From contig NZ_JHYY01000022.1 in NCBI RefSeq assembly GCF_000621205.1, forward strand, positions 1 through 64,000: 64,000 bases of DNA, read 5' to 3'. This DNA comes from Halotalea alkalilenta DSM 17697 (GTDB lineage: Bacteria > Pseudomonadota > Gammaproteobacteria > Pseudomonadales > Halomonadaceae). The translations under genes and the position numbers were made by a program. The number at the start of each line of letters is the position of its first letter. Within the stretch, counting starts at the first letter, position 1. Shown here in pieces: positions 56,458 to 64,000 of the stretch. The notes beneath the pieces are model-generated. The model was not told the DNA's origin. It searched no databases and saw nothing but the letters and a program-made list of their open reading frames with translations.

Positions 56458-56639
56458 TCATCTTTCCTCTGGTTATGGACCACTGGCGATCGGCCAGGGC
56501 AAAGCACCCAATGATGAATGCAAATCATGTGCCGACCTTGCGGACCACGATCACCGTGAGCCGGCCGCGTCGGCGCAGGCCGGCAGTGGGAGCGTGGATT
56601 TGCCCCAGTCACGGCTGCTGAGCGAAACCGGTGGAAAGG

Positions 56640-56860
56640 CTGAGGTCGCCCATGGCCGGCATTGTTGATGACGGCGTCGATGCGGCCGAAGCGCGCCAGA
56701 GCGGCCTCCACGGCCAGCTGCGCCTCGGCCTCATCGGTGACGTCAAGCGTCGTCACCAGCACGCGATCGTCGTCGAATGGCGCGCTGCGATCCAGGCCCT
56801 GCGTACTGCGCACGGCAGCGACCACGCTGTCGCTATGTCGTACACCTATGGCGCGTCACG
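56640..56860 (-). pseudogene. Short-chain dehydrogenase/reductase fragment
   Basis: The minus strand encodes DSVVAAVRSTQGLD, then VLVTTLDVTDEAEAQLAVEA and FGRIDAVINNAGHG, the second to fourth strands of an SDR Rossmann fold ending at the NNAG motif. The glycine-rich TGxxxGxG start is missing or frameshifted upstream (a TGA lies at 56856-56858), and after NNAGHG the frame degenerates with no YxxxK catalytic part. About 75 codons of a usual 240-280 remain. Confidence 0.72.
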
Positions 56861-57036
56861 ACTGCTGCTGACGGTGATCGAAGTACCGACCATCACCGAG
56901 ATGCCGGGAGCGATCGTATTTCGTCACTGAATACCCGCGGTGGCTGTCGCCGTCAGGTCCCTTCACCGATGATCCGCTCACCGACGTAGGCATTGCCGCG
57001 ATGATCGAGCTGGGGAATGCGCCATTTTTCGGCTTC

Positions 57037-57063
57037 AAACAACAGAACCCGCCGGAGCGGGTT
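57037..57063 (-). terminator. Probable terminator of the second YjbE-like gene
   Basis: Minus-strand stem AACCCGC/GCGGGTT (arms 57057-57063 and 57046-57052, loop CGGA complement) followed by CTGTTGTTTG, 73 bases after the gene's stop. Confidence 0.5.
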
Positions 57064-57135
57064 AGCTGGGTATTCGGTTGCCGCGAACCGCGCTACCGCG
57101 GGGGCGAAGACTCGGCGGCTAGACCGAGCCCGCGC

Positions 57136-57390
57136 TCAGTTGGTGCCGGAGGTACCGGTAGTGCCGGTGGTTCCTGTCGTGCCGGTCGTCCCACCCGTGC
57201 CCGAAGTGCCGGTGGCTGAGACCGCGGTGCCGACCATCGTCGAGGCGGTGGACGGTGTGCCCTGTGCAACCGGCGCGGGTGAGGACGATGCGGCTGCGCC
57301 TCCGGCCTCCGAGCCGGCTTCCTGCGCCCAGGTGGGAAGAGCGAAGAGCGAAGCGAATGCCGCGCCCGCGAGCATGGATCGGATTTTCAT
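57136..57390 (-). CDS. Small exported Thr/Gly-repeat protein, YjbE-like
   Basis: 84 residues: signal peptide MKIRSMLAGAAFASLFALPT (cleavage after TWA), an Ala/Ser/Gly-rich middle and a tail of repeated T-G-T units (TSGTGGTTGTTGTTGTTG) ending GTSGTN. Organisation and composition parallel the protein at 403-645 and, from memory, E. coli YjbE. GGAG lies eight bases before the ATG. Isolated gene between a decayed region and small ORFs; a link to extracellular polysaccharide is inferred only from resemblance. Confidence 0.7.
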   Translation of the reverse strand: MKIRSMLAGAAFASLFALPTWAQEAGSEAGGAAASSSPAPVAQGTPSTASTMVGTAVSATGTSGTGGTTGTTGTTGTTGTSGTN

Positions 57391-57730
57391 CGCATTAATC
57401 TCCTGGCCGAAAAGAAATGGAATACGGACCTACGGCTTTAGGATATTCGACCAAAGATGATCGCGTCATTAACACTCACTAAGGAGACGCATTTATATAC
57501 CAAAATGCTACAAAGTGGCTCAGCCGAGCAGGGCTCGTGCAATCGCTCGAGGTCCAAATGGTCTTCGATGTTCTTATCGCCGGCGTCGTCGTTGGTCGAA
57601 TCCCATCGACGCTGCGTGTCTATCTTTGGTCGTGCTTTGGTCGCATCGATCGGACGAAGCTTGCATCGGTCATGGCGCTATTCCACCTTGTGGCTGACTG
57701 GAGATATCCATCGATTCCAGGAGGTGCCGA
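57391..57730. other. 340-bp upstream region of the second YjbE-like gene
   Basis: Less GC-rich than average, particularly 57400-57510, and probably contains the minus-strand promoter. On the plus strand it holds a weakly supported 58-codon ORF at 57558-57734. No other element was recognised. Confidence 0.5.
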
Positions 57731-57734
57731 ATGA
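57558..57734 (+). CDS. Possible small hydrophobic protein, coupled to the next ORF
   Basis: 58 residues, MVFDVLIAGVVVGRIPSTLR then YLWSCFGRID and LASVMALFHLVADWRYP. GAGG lies six bases before the ATG, and its TGA overlaps the next gene's ATG by four bases. These two signs support it, but the composition is not decisive and no family is recognised. Confidence 0.3.
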   Translation: MVFDVLIAGVVVGRIPSTLRVYLWSCFGRIDRTKLASVMALFHLVADWRYPSIPGGAE

Positions 57735-57928
57735 AAGCGCGCTACATCGTGGAGAACCGCTTGTCCGCAGCGGTGGGCTTGACCAATCCGGCGGTGGAAA
57801 GCATGAAAAGCGACAGGTATCCCGGCTGGGTGATCGTCGAGCGCCGGGGAGGGCGTGAAATCAAAGGGCCGTTCTCATCGCTTTCCGAGGCGCAGGCACG
57901 GGCGAATGAGATGAACGGCGGGTACTGA
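57731..57928 (+). CDS. Small conserved-looking hypothetical protein
   Basis: 65 residues: MKARYIVENRLSAAVGLTNP, then YPGWVIVERRGGREIKGPFS and LSEAQARANEMNGGY. The end resembles small DUF2188-like proteins in which GPF precedes an EAxxxA helix, a loose resemblance. A near-perfect AGGAGGTGCCGA site precedes the ATG, the strongest evidence for translation. No signal peptide or membrane segment. Confidence 0.6.
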   Translation: MKARYIVENRLSAAVGLTNPAVESMKSDRYPGWVIVERRGGREIKGPFSSLSEAQARANEMNGGY

Positions 57929-58193
57929 CTGCGGGCCCCGTGAGGCGCGTCGGGTCATCCGGGCGTTGGTGCAGGCCGCACGCCCTATCGAGTGGACGGC
58001 CTGCAGCGGCGCCGGAGCAGGGGCCGGCATCGGTGATTGGTACCCATCGTCAAGTATCGGGGATTCAATGAACGCCTAGCCCTCTGCCACTCTTGTACCC
58101 TGTTGCCAGGCAGGCACCGTGGGGGGTGCCCTCCACCTCGTCCCAGGTTCTGCGTCGTCGCGCGATAATGGGAGGTGCCTGCCGCTCTCTTCG

Positions 58194-58316
58194 CTAGGTC
58201 CATACCGGCTCGTTCGGTACTTCCGGCGGCTCGTGCGGTGGTGGATTGAGCGGCGGCTCGGACGGCGGCGCGGGAGGAGGCTGATCGTCCGGTGGAATCG
58301 GGTATGGATCACTCAT
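58194..58316 (-). CDS. 40-residue proline-rich protein
   Basis: Reading the minus strand from ATG at 58316 to TAG at 58194 gives 40 residues, 18 of them proline: MSDPYPIPPDDQPPPAPPSE, then PPLNPPPHEPPEVPNEPVWT. GGAGAGCGCC precedes the ATG with seven-base spacing. It is acidic and probably disordered or polyproline-helical. Similar tiny MSDP-type Pro-rich ORFs occur in related bacteria in my recollection, but I cannot name a family. Confidence 0.55.
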   Translation of the reverse strand: MSDPYPIPPDDQPPPAPPSEPPLNPPPHEPPEVPNEPVWT

Positions 58317-58441
58317 GGCGCTCTCCGTTTGGCGGGCTCATTCAAAGCGTAGCAGTGTTCTGAACGATGGCCCGTACTTATCTGCCCCTCGCCGGATGGG
58401 CGACCGGCAGGCGCATACCCACGCCGTGGGCGGCCGTGGTG

Positions 58442-59341
58442 CTAGAACTTGCCCCGCTTTCGCAGCTCGATCAGCGCATAGACGTGCTCGAGCACGCTCG
58501 CCATGAGTGGATCATGCTTCTCCTCGTGGCGCAGGCACATGATCAGCGGAGAGCTCAATCCCGCGGTGCTGATCCCTTCATAGACCACATCCTCGCGCAC
58601 TAGCCGCCGTACGGTGCGCGGCACCAGTGTGATACCCATCTCGCAGGCGACCAGGCCGATCGCGGTCTGCAGCTCGTTGGTCTCTTGCAGCACCTCGATG
58701 TGCAGGCCCCGCTGATGGAACATGCCTAGAACGACGTCGGCGTAGCTCGGTCTCGGCCGGGCTGGGTAGACGATCAGCGGCTCCTCGGCGAGGCGTTCGA
58801 TCGAAGGGCGGGTGCCGACCAATGGGTGGCGGGCGGGTAGGGCGGCGAGTACCGGTTCTTCGAACAGCACCTCCTGGCGCACGCCGGGGCCATCGAGCCA
58901 TATCCGGCCGAAGCCGATATCGATCTGACCACTGTGCAGCGCCGCGACCTGCTGCACCGAGGTCATCTCCTGCAGCACGATCTCCAGTGCATCGATCTGG
59001 CGTAGCCTGCGTACCAGGGTGGGCAGTTGGCCATAGAAGGAGGAAGGTACGAAGCCGATGCCGAATCTGCGTTTGCCCTTGCGCGCGAGGCGCTGCGTCG
59101 CCTCGATGCTGAAGCTGAGTCTCTCCAGCAACTGGGTGCAGTAGCCCTCGAAGGCTTCGCCTGCGGTGGTCAGTGCGAGTCCTCGGGGCAGCCGCTCGAA
59201 CAGCTTCACGCCGAGCTCTGCTTCCAACTCCTTGATCTGCCTGCTCAGCGGCGGCTGGGCGATGTGCAGCCGCGCAGCGGCTCGGCTGATGTTGAGCTCT
59301 TCGGCAGCGACCTTGAAGTAACGCAGGTGCCTGAGTTCCAC
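58442..59341 (-). CDS. catR: LysR-family regulator of catechol/benzoate catabolism (CatM/BenM/CatR type)
   Basis: 299 residues: VELRHLRYFKVAAEELNISR, AAARLHIAQPPLSRQIKELE helix-turn-helix and the effector domain with FVPSSFYGQLPTLVRRLRQ, the pattern of CatM/BenM/CatR, which bind cis,cis-muconate and activate cat genes. GTG start at 59341 is supported by GGGAGGTATC. It is divergent from catB across 342 bp that contain a perfect ATAC-N7-GTAT site. Whether it also answers to benzoate like BenM cannot be told. Confidence 0.92.
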   Translation of the reverse strand: MELRHLRYFKVAAEELNISRAAARLHIAQPPLSRQIKELEAELGVKLFERLPRGLALTTAGEAFEGYCTQLLERLSFSIEATQRLARKGKRRFGIGFVPSSFYGQLPTLVRRLRQIDALEIVLQEMTSVQQVAALHSGQIDIGFGRIWLDGPGVRQEVLFEEPVLAALPARHPLVGTRPSIERLAEEPLIVYPARPRPSYADVVLGMFHQRGLHIEVLQETNELQTAIGLVACEMGITLVPRTVRRLVREDVVYEGISTAGLSSPLIMCLRHEEKHDPLMASVLEHVYALIELRKRGKF

Positions 59342-59683
59342 GATACCTCCCTGGTATAGCGGTGAAGCCTGCAGCCTCTCTCGGCTGCGCATTCCCGGCA
59401 ATTGGCCAAACCGCGCATAGCGCATGGTCATCCTGCCTGAGTCGCCCGGGCGATCCATTCGGCGTAGATCGATGGTCGTAATTCCTCTCCCCTCTGGCCG
59501 CTTCGATGCGTTCGAAGATCGTCATCGCCCGCCCGGCGGTCCGCAGGATACGACCAACGGACGCAGCGACGCTCGAGCGATACCCGCAGGGTATGGGCGG
59601 CGACGACAACGATATTGGTTCGAGGCCGGGCGTGGGCGTGATAGTCGATGCATCCAATGTCCTTGTGTCCAGGAGCCAACAAG
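59342..59683. promoter_or_regulatory. Divergent catR-catB control region
   Basis: 342 bp without a gene. Contains the CatM/BenM-type operator at 59580-59594 and a half-site ATAC-N7-GGAC at 59548-59562. The catB promoter is expected between 59595 and 59684, but I could not fix -35/-10 hexamers. Confidence 0.7.
59580..59594. promoter_or_regulatory. CatM/BenM-type operator ATAC-N7-GTAT
   Basis: ATACCCGCAGGGTAT, a perfect dyad matching the ATAC-N7-GTAT consensus of CatM and BenM binding sites, 90 bases before the catB start codon. Confidence 0.85.
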
Positions 59684-60808
59684 ATGGCCATGCCCATCCG
59701 CATCGAGGCGATCGAGGCGATTCTCGTCGACCTGCCCACCATCCGTCCGCATCGGCTCTCGATGACCACCATGCGGATACAGACGCTGGTGATCGTCAGG
59801 CTGCGCTGCCTGGACGGGGTCGAGGGGCTCGGCGAGGCGACCACCATCGGTGGGCTCAGCTACGGGGCCGAGAGCCCCGAGGCGATCAAGTCTGCGATCG
59901 ATGACTATCTCGCGCCGCTTTTGATCGAGCATCCGGTCGACTCGGTGCGCGCGCTTCGCGCGCTGATGCGTAACGCAGTGCGTGGCAACGGCTTCGCGCG
60001 CTCGGCGCTGGAGACCGCTTGGCTCGACGCCCAGGGCAAGCGCCTCGGACTTCCGCTCAGCACGCTGTTGGGCGGCGCGCTGCACCAGCGGCTACCGGTG
60101 GCCTGGACACTGGCCAGCGGCGATACCGAGCGCGACATCGCCGAGGCGGAGCAATGCCTCGAACAGCACCGCCATCGGCTGTTCAAGCTCAAGATCGGCA
60201 GCCACGACGTGGCCGACGACGTACGCCACGTGAGCGCGATCAAGCAGGCGCTCGGCGAGCGGGCCGAGGTGCGCGTGGATGTCAACCAGGCCTGGAGCGA
60301 AGCGCAGGCGGTCCAGGGCATCAGAGCGCTCGAGGCCGCCGGGGTGACGCTGATCGAGCAGCCGGTCGACGCTCGCCTGCGCGATGCACTCGCCCGTTTG
60401 AGCGCTCGCTTCGACGTTGCGGTGATGGCCGACGAGTCGGTCTGCGACGCCCGCGACGGGTTCGGCCTGGCTGCCGCGCACGCCGCCGATGTCTTCGCGC
60501 TCAAGCTGCCCAAGGCGGGCGGTCCACTCGCCACCCTGGAGCTCGCCGCGATCGCCGAGGCGGCGGGGATCGGACTCTACGGCGGCACCATGCTCGAGGG
60601 CACCATCGGCACCGCGGCGTCGCTGCACGTCTTCTCCACCCTCGAGCGGCTCGAATGGGGCACCGAGCTGTTCGGCCCCCGTTTGCTGGTCGAAGACATC
60701 GTCAGCTGCGGGCTCGACTACGCCGAATTCGGCGTCGGCGTGCCCACCGGCCCCGGGCTCGGCGTCGAACTCGACGAAACCCAGCTGGCGCGCTATCGCC
60801 GGCGCTGA
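59684..60808 (+). CDS. catB: Muconate cycloisomerase CatB
   Basis: Converts cis,cis-muconate to muconolactone; enolase superfamily, Mn-dependent. 374 residues: IEAIEAILVDLPTIRPHRLS, the catalytic KLKIG strand, VRVDVNQAWSEAQAV and MADESVCDARDG metal ligands, then YGGTMLEGTIGTAASLHVFS. AGGAG lies nine bases before the ATG at 59684; MPIRIEA at 59690 is an alternative start. First gene of catBCA. Confidence 0.96.
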   Translation: MAMPIRIEAIEAILVDLPTIRPHRLSMTTMRIQTLVIVRLRCLDGVEGLGEATTIGGLSYGAESPEAIKSAIDDYLAPLLIEHPVDSVRALRALMRNAVRGNGFARSALETAWLDAQGKRLGLPLSTLLGGALHQRLPVAWTLASGDTERDIAEAEQCLEQHRHRLFKLKIGSHDVADDVRHVSAIKQALGERAEVRVDVNQAWSEAQAVQGIRALEAAGVTLIEQPVDARLRDALARLSARFDVAVMADESVCDARDGFGLAAAHAADVFALKLPKAGGPLATLELAAIAEAAGIGLYGGTMLEGTIGTAASLHVFSTLERLEWGTELFGPRLLVEDIVSCGLDYAEFGVGVPTGPGLGVELDETQLARYRRR

Positions 60809-60840
60809 ATGCCCACCGTGATCAAAAAAGGAGCATAGCG

Positions 60841-61131
60841 ATGCTGTTCATCGTCGACATGAAGGTCAACCTGCCGCCCGACATGGCCCCGGAGCGGGCC
60901 GTCAAGCTCAAGGCGGACGAGCGGGAGATGGCCCAGCGGCTGCAGCGCGAAGGGCGCTGGCGCCATCTCTGGCGGGTCGCCGGCAGCTACGCCAACGTCA
61001 GCGTGTTCGACGTCGAAAGCCCAGAGCAGCTGCAGGAGGCGATCAGTTCGCTGCCGCTGTTCCCCTATATGGACATCAACGTGCGCGCGGTATGCCGCCA
61101 TCCGTCTTCGATCCACGAGGACGACCGCTGA
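60841..61131 (+). CDS. catC: Muconolactone delta-isomerase CatC
   Basis: Isomerises muconolactone to 3-oxoadipate enol-lactone. 96 residues, the usual size: MLFIVDMKVNLPPDMAPERA, LQREGRWRHLWRVAGSYANV and SLPLFPYMDINVRAVCRHPS are diagnostic. AAAAGGAGCATAGCG precedes the ATG. Between catB and catA. Confidence 0.97.
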   Translation: MLFIVDMKVNLPPDMAPERAVKLKADEREMAQRLQREGRWRHLWRVAGSYANVSVFDVESPEQLQEAISSLPLFPYMDINVRAVCRHPSSIHEDDR

Positions 61132-61185
61132 ACGCCCGCAGAGGCGGCGCAGGAAAGACCAAAGGACCAAGAGGAGGAGTGGGTG

Positions 61186-62151
61186 ATGAGTAGCGAGACC
61201 ATCGAACGTAAAAGCAGGATCAAGGCTGCCGACAAGGCATTCATCGACGGCTTCCTGGCCAAAGCCAGCGGCTTCGACGAACCCAAAGGCGACCCAAGGA
61301 CCAAGCAGGTCGTCCATCGGCTGCTCAGCGACCTGTGCGTGGCGATCGACGACCTGGACATCTCGATGGAGGAGTTCTGGCACGCGGTCGACTACGTCGG
61401 TTGGCTGGGCGAACAGCGCGAAGGGGCGCTGCTCACCGCGGGCCTTGGGCTCGAACACTTCTTCGACCTGCGTGCCGATCTGGAGGATGCGCAGGCGGGC
61501 ATCGAAGGAGGAACGCCGCGCACCATCGAGGGCCCGCTCTACGTCGCCGGCGCCCCGCTGCTCGAGGGCGAGGGGCGCCTCGACGATGGCAGCGACCCCG
61601 GTGAGGCGCTCTACATGCATGGCCAGGTGCGCGACGAGCAGGGCAGGCCGCTGGCGGGGGCGCAGGTCGAGGTGTGGCATGCCAACACCAAAGGCAACTA
61701 CTCGTTTTTCGATAGCACCCAGAGCGACTACAACATGCGCCGTACCATCGTCACCGACGCCCAGGGGCGCTACGCGTTTCGCAGCATCCTGCCCAACGGC
61801 TACGGCTGCCCGCCGCAGGGCCCGACCCAGGCGCTGCTCGACCGGCTCGGCCGACACGGCAACCGGCCTGCGCACATCCACTTCTTCGTCCACGCCGAGC
61901 GGCATCGCCACCTCACCACCCAGATCAACATCGAGGACGATCCGCTGGTCAACGACGACTTCGCTTTCGCCACCCGAGACGGCCTGATCCCACCGGTGGT
62001 TCGCCACCCCACCGCCGACATCGAGGGCGCTGCGCGCCTCGGCATCGAGGGTGCGTTCGCCGAGATCGAGTTCGACTTCGTGCTCCATCGCGCGCGTGAC
62101 GCTGAAGAGCAGCGCCCGGTGATGCGCAGCCGCGCGCAGGTGGCCGGATAG
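61186..62151 (+). CDS. catA: Catechol 1,2-dioxygenase CatA
   Basis: Intradiol ring cleavage of catechol to cis,cis-muconate, Fe(III)-dependent. 321 residues: N-terminal helical dimerisation domain, then the catalytic barrel with [37 protein letters not shown] and [13 protein letters not shown]. Tyr172, Tyr206, His230 and His232 are the likely iron ligands. GAGGAGGAGTGGGTG precedes the ATG; a GTG one codon earlier is possible. Confidence 0.97.
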   Translation: MSSETIERKSRIKAADKAFIDGFLAKASGFDEPKGDPRTKQVVHRLLSDLCVAIDDLDISMEEFWHAVDYVGWLGEQREGALLTAGLGLEHFFDLRADLEDAQAGIEGGTPRTIEGPLYVAGAPLLEGEGRLDDGSDPGEALYMHGQVRDEQGRPLAGAQVEVWHANTKGNYSFFDSTQSDYNMRRTIVTDAQGRYAFRSILPNGYGCPPQGPTQALLDRLGRHGNRPAHIHFFVHAERHRHLTTQINIEDDPLVNDDFAFATRDGLIPPVVRHPTADIEGAARLGIEGAFAEIEFDFVLHRARDAEEQRPVMRSRAQVAG

Positions 62152-62243
62152 GCGAGCCGCCTCGAAGCCGCCGATTCCAATCATTGCGCCGCCTCCGGCA
62201 CAGGCGGTGTCCCGTGACGATCCGTTCGATGGAGGAGACCACC

Positions 62244-63620
62244 ATGTCCCAGCATCTGGACCAGCTCGCCCGGCGCGTACGCAGCGCCGTGGAGGAGGAT
62301 CCGGCGAGCGGCCGCTATCGCTGCCGCCGCGACGCCTTCACCGATCCCGAGTTCTTCGAGCTCGAGATGAAGCACCTGTTCGAGGCCAACTGGGTCTACC
62401 TCGCCCATGAGAGCCAGATTCCCGAACCCAACGACTACTTCACCACCTACATCGGCCGCCAGCCGGTGATGATCACCCGCGACAAGCAGTCCCAGCTGCA
62501 CGCCCTGGTCAACGCCTGCGCGCACCGTGGGGCGATGATCTGCCGCCGCAAGCACGGCAACAAGCAGAGCTTCACCTGCCAGTTCCACGGTTGGACCTTC
62601 AGCAATTCGGGCAAGTTGCTCAAGGTGAAGGACGCCAAGAGCGGCGGCTATCCGCAGCAGTTCAACTGCGAAGGGTCCCACGATCTCAAGCGGGTGGCGC
62701 GCTTCGAGAGCTACAGAGGCTTCCTGTTCGGCAGCCTCGAGCCCGACGTGGTGCCGCTCGAGGAGTTCCTCGGCGAGACCAGGGTGATCATCGACCAGAT
62801 CGTCGACCAGGCCCCCGAGGGCATCGAAGTGCTGCGCGGCAACTCCTCCTACATCTACGACGGCAACTGGAAGCTGCAGACCGAGAACGGCGCCGACGGC
62901 TACCACGTGAGCTCGGTGCACTGGAACTACTCGGCGACGATGCAGCACCGCAACTACGATGCCGAGGGCAGCACCCAGGCGGTCGACGCCAACGGCTGGT
63001 CGAAGAGCATCGGTGGCTACTACGCCTTCGAGCACGGCCATGTGCTGCTTTGGACCCAGCTGCTCAACCCTGAGGTGCGACCGGTCCATGCCCATCGCGC
63101 CGAGCTCGTCGAGCGGCTCGGCGAGGTGCAGGCCGATGCGATCGTCGGCCAGACCCGCAACCTGTGCCTTTATCCCAACGTCTACCTGATGGATCAGTTC
63201 TCGACCCAGATCCGCGTGATCCGACCGATCGCGGTCGATCGGACCGAGGTGACCATCTACTGCTTCGCACCCAAGGGCGAGTCCGCCGCCGAGCGCAACC
63301 TGCGGATTCGCCAGTACGAGGATTTCTTCAACGTCAGCGGCATGGGCACTCCGGACGACCTCGAGGAGTTCCGCGCCAGCCAGTGCGGCTTCGAGGGGCG
63401 CGCCGCCGAATGGAACGATCTCAGCCGTGGCGCGGTGCACTGGATCGAGGGGCCTGACGACAACGCCAGGAAGCAGGGCTTCACCCCGCTATCGAGCGGG
63501 ATCAAGCCCGAGGACGAGGGTCTCTACGTGCGCCAGCACAGCTGCTGGGTCGAGGCGATGGAGCGCGCGATCGAGCGCGAGCGGGCGCGACTCATCCCGC
63601 TCGAGGGGGCGGTGGCATGA
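62244..63620 (+). CDS. benA: Benzoate 1,2-dioxygenase large (alpha) subunit BenA
   Basis: Dihydroxylates benzoate to the cis-diol. 458 residues: Rieske site with Cys92, His94, Cys112 and His115 ([20 protein letters not shown]), then the mononuclear iron domain with [20 protein letters not shown]. The ATG at 62244 has GGAGGAG seven bases upstream. It overlaps benB by four bases and follows catA by 92 bases, joining the ben and cat sets in one direction. Confidence 0.97.
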   Translation: MSQHLDQLARRVRSAVEEDPASGRYRCRRDAFTDPEFFELEMKHLFEANWVYLAHESQIPEPNDYFTTYIGRQPVMITRDKQSQLHALVNACAHRGAMICRRKHGNKQSFTCQFHGWTFSNSGKLLKVKDAKSGGYPQQFNCEGSHDLKRVARFESYRGFLFGSLEPDVVPLEEFLGETRVIIDQIVDQAPEGIEVLRGNSSYIYDGNWKLQTENGADGYHVSSVHWNYSATMQHRNYDAEGSTQAVDANGWSKSIGGYYAFEHGHVLLWTQLLNPEVRPVHAHRAELVERLGEVQADAIVGQTRNLCLYPNVYLMDQFSTQIRVIRPIAVDRTEVTIYCFAPKGESAAERNLRIRQYEDFFNVSGMGTPDDLEEFRASQCGFEGRAAEWNDLSRGAVHWIEGPDDNARKQGFTPLSSGIKPEDEGLYVRQHSCWVEAMERAIERERARLIPLEGAVA

Positions 63621-64000
63621 ACCTTAGTCAGGCAGCGCTGGCTGCGTTCGTCTATCGCGAGGCGCGGCTGCTCGATGACCGGCAATGGGACGAGTGGCTC
63701 GAGTGCTACTCGCCCAAGGTCGAGTTCTGGATGCCGGCGTGGGATGACGACGATCAGCTCACCGAGGACCCGAGCCGCGAACTGTCACTGATCTACTATC
63801 CGAGCCGCGAGGGCCTCGAGGACCGGGTGTTCCGGATCAAGACCGAGCGCTCCGGCGCGACCACGCCGGAGCCGCGCACCTCGCACAACATCAGCAATCT
63901 CGAACTGCTAGGCCAGGACGAAGAACGCGCCGAGCTGCGTTTCAACTGGCATACCCTCAGCCATCGCTACAAGACCAGCTACAGCCACTTCGGCTGCTCC
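63617..64000 (+). CDS. benB: Benzoate 1,2-dioxygenase small (beta) subunit BenB (5' part, cut by window edge)
   Basis: 128 residues are visible and the frame is open at the window end. [40 protein letters not shown] and the [12 protein letters not shown] strand match the ring-hydroxylating dioxygenase beta family, specifically BenB/XylY. The beta subunit is structural in the alpha3beta3 hexamer. The ATG overlaps the benA stop (ATGA), so translation is coupled. benC and benD are expected next. Confidence 0.96.
   Translation, partial: MNLSQAALAAFVYREARLLDDRQWDEWLECYSPKVEFWMPAWDDDDQLTEDPSRELSLIYYPSREGLEDRVFRIKTERSGATTPEPRTSHNISNLELLGQDEERAELRFNWHTLSHRYKTSYSHFGCS

Larger units (their letters stand above)
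56458..57135. other. 678-bp gap with a dehydrogenase relic
   Basis: Apart from the SDR remnant at 56640-56860 and a terminator-like hairpin near 57046-57063, nothing is recognised. Open frames on both strands are not protein-like. Confidence 0.55.

Noticed and set aside
58076-58312. 78-codon Arg/Ser-rich minus-strand ORF
   Set aside because: Out of frame with the better supported 40-residue Pro-rich ORF and without a ribosome site.

Overview
The window is a GC-rich (roughly 65%), densely coded gammaproteobacterial chromosome segment. Gene content and order fit the Halomonadaceae (Halomonas/Kushneria/Halotalea-like): leuCDB-asd-truA-trpF-accD-folC-dedD-cvpA-purF-metZ, a dadA, a Tsx porin, argP/argO, and a chromosomal cat-ben cluster. 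The taxonomic call is an inference from content only. I see no tRNA, rRNA, CRISPR array, prophage or intact insertion sequence.

Layout. (1) 1-13270 is an exopolysaccharide region. galU (cut by the left edge) and a small YjbE-like exported protein lie on the minus strand. After an AT-rich 845-bp gap carrying an exact RfaH ops element, a plus-strand operon follows: wza-like exporter, wzc-like tyrosine kinase, GT2, EpsG-type polymerase, GT2, GT2, Wzx-type flippase, WcaJ-type initiating transferase and galE. This is a complete Wzx/Wzy-style set except that no Wzb phosphatase is present. (2) 13494-16937 holds two paralogous AraC-type regulators and a 107-bp duplicated terminator/gene-end segment. 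(3) 17086-24104 holds an Smr-domain protein, prmB-aroC, a YccS-type membrane protein, tsx, and a LysR regulator divergent from leuC. (4) 24367-37222 is biosynthetic housekeeping: leucine, aspartate family, tRNA modification, tryptophan, fatty acid, folate, purine and methionine genes, with fimV missing between asd and truA. (5) 37336-54876 is mixed: LysR/dadA, tyrB, a MarR/HlyD/DUF2955 efflux set, cfa, argP/argO, cobO, a nucleoside transporter, serS, a cobA-like methyltransferase with a decayed N-terminal domain, and several small envelope proteins. (6) 54877-58441 is a loose, gene-poor stretch with two orphan terminators, an orphan amino-acid binding protein, a dehydrogenase relic, a second YjbE-like protein and small ORFs. 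(7) 58442-64000 is an aromatic catabolism cluster: catR-type regulator, catBCA, benA and the start of benB, with a perfect ATAC-N7-GTAT CatM/BenM operator ahead of catB.

Working together: GalU and GalE supply UDP-glucose/UDP-galactose to the exopolysaccharide operon. BenAB, CatA, CatB and CatC take benzoate through catechol and muconate to the beta-ketoadipate pathway. No single clearly new system stands out. The most useful leads are regulatory (the ops leader, paired LysR dyads at leuC, the MarR dyad), two probable untracked RNAs near 55.3 kb, the YjbE-like pair and the decayed CysG-type fusion.
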